A program made the position numbers and the translations under genes. Source: a virus. From it: a stretch of 21,913 nt of DNA. Positions 20,905-21,913 of this stretch are shown here, piece by piece. Numbering within the stretch: position 1 is the first letter of the stretch; every line of letters starts with the position of its first letter. Location: positions 1 to 21,913 of IMG/VR virus record IMGVR_UViG_3300032893_000294; one strand, 5' to 3'. The notes beneath the pieces are model-generated. The model was not told the DNA's origin. It worked only from the letters and a program-made list of their open reading frames with translations, and ran no database searches.

Positions 20905-21913
20905 GATGTCGCATAGGACGGCGTAGTGCCGTAAGTTGGGTAGTTGATGTTATTGCCGCTGTTGTTGACGACCGGAGTCACGGTCGCAATCAGATATTGC
21001 GGGTCGAGATAGATGTTCGACGCGCCGGAATCCAATTGAATGCCGATGTTTCCAGCGCCGGTATTCACCAGCAGCGAGTTCGCGCCGCCGCCGCCCACCA
21101 TCTTGAAGCCGACGCAATTCGTTCCGATGTGGACGAAGAAATTGCAGAACTCGAAACGGCAACCATGCAGTTCGTCCTTGCCGTTTGTGGACGTATGGTA
21201 ATACCCCTTTTCCCACCCCTGAATGGTTGCTCCGAACATCCGGTTTTGCCCGCCGGTTGTGATCTTGACGGCAACCGATCCGGGACGCGGCGTCGTGCCC
21301 AGCCCGGCAAAATATCCACCGAATGACTGGAAGCTCGGAGACAGACCCTGCGTCTGAATGCCGGTCAAGCAATCGCCAGCGGCAAAATTCCACATCTCGT
21401 GGTATTGGGCATTTCCGCTCAGGCCATCGATGGTCAGGCCGATGCCGCCGTAATAATCCGAGACCGTCACATCTTCATAGATGCAGCTTTCGGTATCCTT
21501 GACGACGATGCCGTTGCCGCTCGTATTGCCTACTGCGCCCTTGACCTGCAAGCGCGCAAAAGCATAGCCGAGCGTGCTGTGCGACCCCTTGTAGGCCGTG
21601 ATAGCGGTAATTCCATTGTCTGAGATGATACGGGACGAACCGTTCGCTTGGCTGTTGCTCACGCCCTGCACGCCTTCGCCAAGCATCAACGTACCGGGAT
21701 AGGGAACGGTCAGACCCGTACCAATCCGGTAACGGCCCTGTGGAAAATAAACAGTGCCGCCCCTGTTCGGGTCCATGGCGTTGAGCGCGGCCTGTATCGC
21801 GGCACTGTCGTCGGTCGTGCCGTCTCCCGCCGCGCCGAAGTCCAGCACGTTTTTCCATGTCGCAAAGCGATCACCGAATGAACGGGAGGCGATGCCACCC
21901 GTTACCTTGGTCG
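20901..21913 (-). CDS. Tailspike with pectate-lyase-like beta-helix, 5' end outside window
   Basis: The frame is open to the right edge, so the N-terminus is missing; the GTG at 21848 is not a likely start because the codons before it read G-G-I-A-S-R-S-F-G-D-R-F-A-T-W-K-N, a typical lead into spike domains. Next comes V-L-D-F-G-A-A-G-D-G-T-T-D-D-S-A-A-I-Q, the signature of Pectate_lyase_3 type right-handed beta-helices, and many short Gly/Asn-rich rungs to the end. Such spikes bind or degrade capsule or O-antigen. It lies before the tail terminator, not with the other fibres, which is unusual. Catalytic residues cannot be assigned. Confidence 0.88.
   Translation of the reverse strand, partial: TKVTGGIASRSFGDRFATWKNVLDFGAAGDGTTDDSAAIQAALNAMDPNRGGTVYFPQGRYRIGTGLTVPYPGTLMLGEGVQGVSNSQANGSSRIISDNGITAITAYKGSHSTLGYAFARLQVKGAVGNTSGNGIVVKDTESCIYEDVTVSDYYGGIGLTIDGLSGNAQYHEMWNFAAGDCLTGIQTQGLSPSFQSFGGYFAGLGTTPRPGSVAVKITTGGQNRMFGATIQGWEKGYYHTSTNGKDELHGCRFEFCNFFVHIGTNCVGFKMVGGGGANSLLVNTGAGNIGIQLDSGASNIYLDPQYLIATVTPVVNNSGNNINYPTYGTTPSYATS

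Noticed and set aside
1-21913. Integrase, att site, tRNA or insertion sequence
   Set aside because: No recognisable recombinase, transposase, tRNA fold or flanking direct repeats were seen in the window.

Overview
The window is part of the genome of a tailed phage, or a prophage, with a contractile tail (myovirus type). The tail, fibre and lysis genes sit in one long block on the minus strand, from the right edge (21913) down to 3373. They include a DUF3383-type sheath, a tail tube, frameshifted tail chaperones, a tape measure and a Mu/P2-like baseplate. The DNA is GC-rich, and a two-component spanin with an outer-membrane lipoprotein points to a Gram-negative, probably proteobacterial, host. 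I cannot name the phage or host from sequence alone, and I see no integrase, attachment site, tRNA or CRISPR array.

Minus-strand block, in transcription order: a tailspike cut by the right edge (20901-21913); tail terminator; sheath; tube; chaperone pair joined by a T TTT TTG -1 slip site; tape measure with an internal lysozyme domain; Dit-like protein; Pam3-plug-like protein; hub; spike with a C-terminal HxH; gp25/gp46-like wedge; J-like wedge; DUF2612 protein; a beta-helix fibre or spike; a repeat-built fibre with an apparent signal peptide; a small secreted RTX protein; GH19 endolysin; holin; i-spanin with the o-spanin nested inside it; then four small membrane or soluble genes and one short TM gene. 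Nearly all junctions are 1-8 bp overlaps or very short gaps, so the genes are likely co-transcribed and co-translated.

Below the lysis genes, at 3110-3372, lies the most unusual stretch. On the minus strand it holds a good sigma70-like promoter, about 106 nt of structured RNA ending in a textbook intrinsic terminator with a competing stem, then a 15-bp stem and a short hairpin, then a strong ribosome binding site and a lone 108-aa gene of unknown function (2783-3109). This looks like a separate transcription unit: either a phage small RNA, or an attenuated/regulated leader for a moron-like gene.

The left 2.7 kb is a plus-strand accessory cassette that converges on the minus-strand block, with a terminator-like hairpin between them (2712-2743). 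Its genes are mostly linked by ATGA overlaps: a CxxC protein cut by the left edge, three one-TM or hydrophobic microproteins, a protein with three HTH units, a VGQKVVCVDD-type protein, a compact Fic protein with an inhibitory-motif candidate, and a secreted cysteine-rich protein. Such genes are typical of host-interaction or regulatory cargo, but their roles here are inferred.
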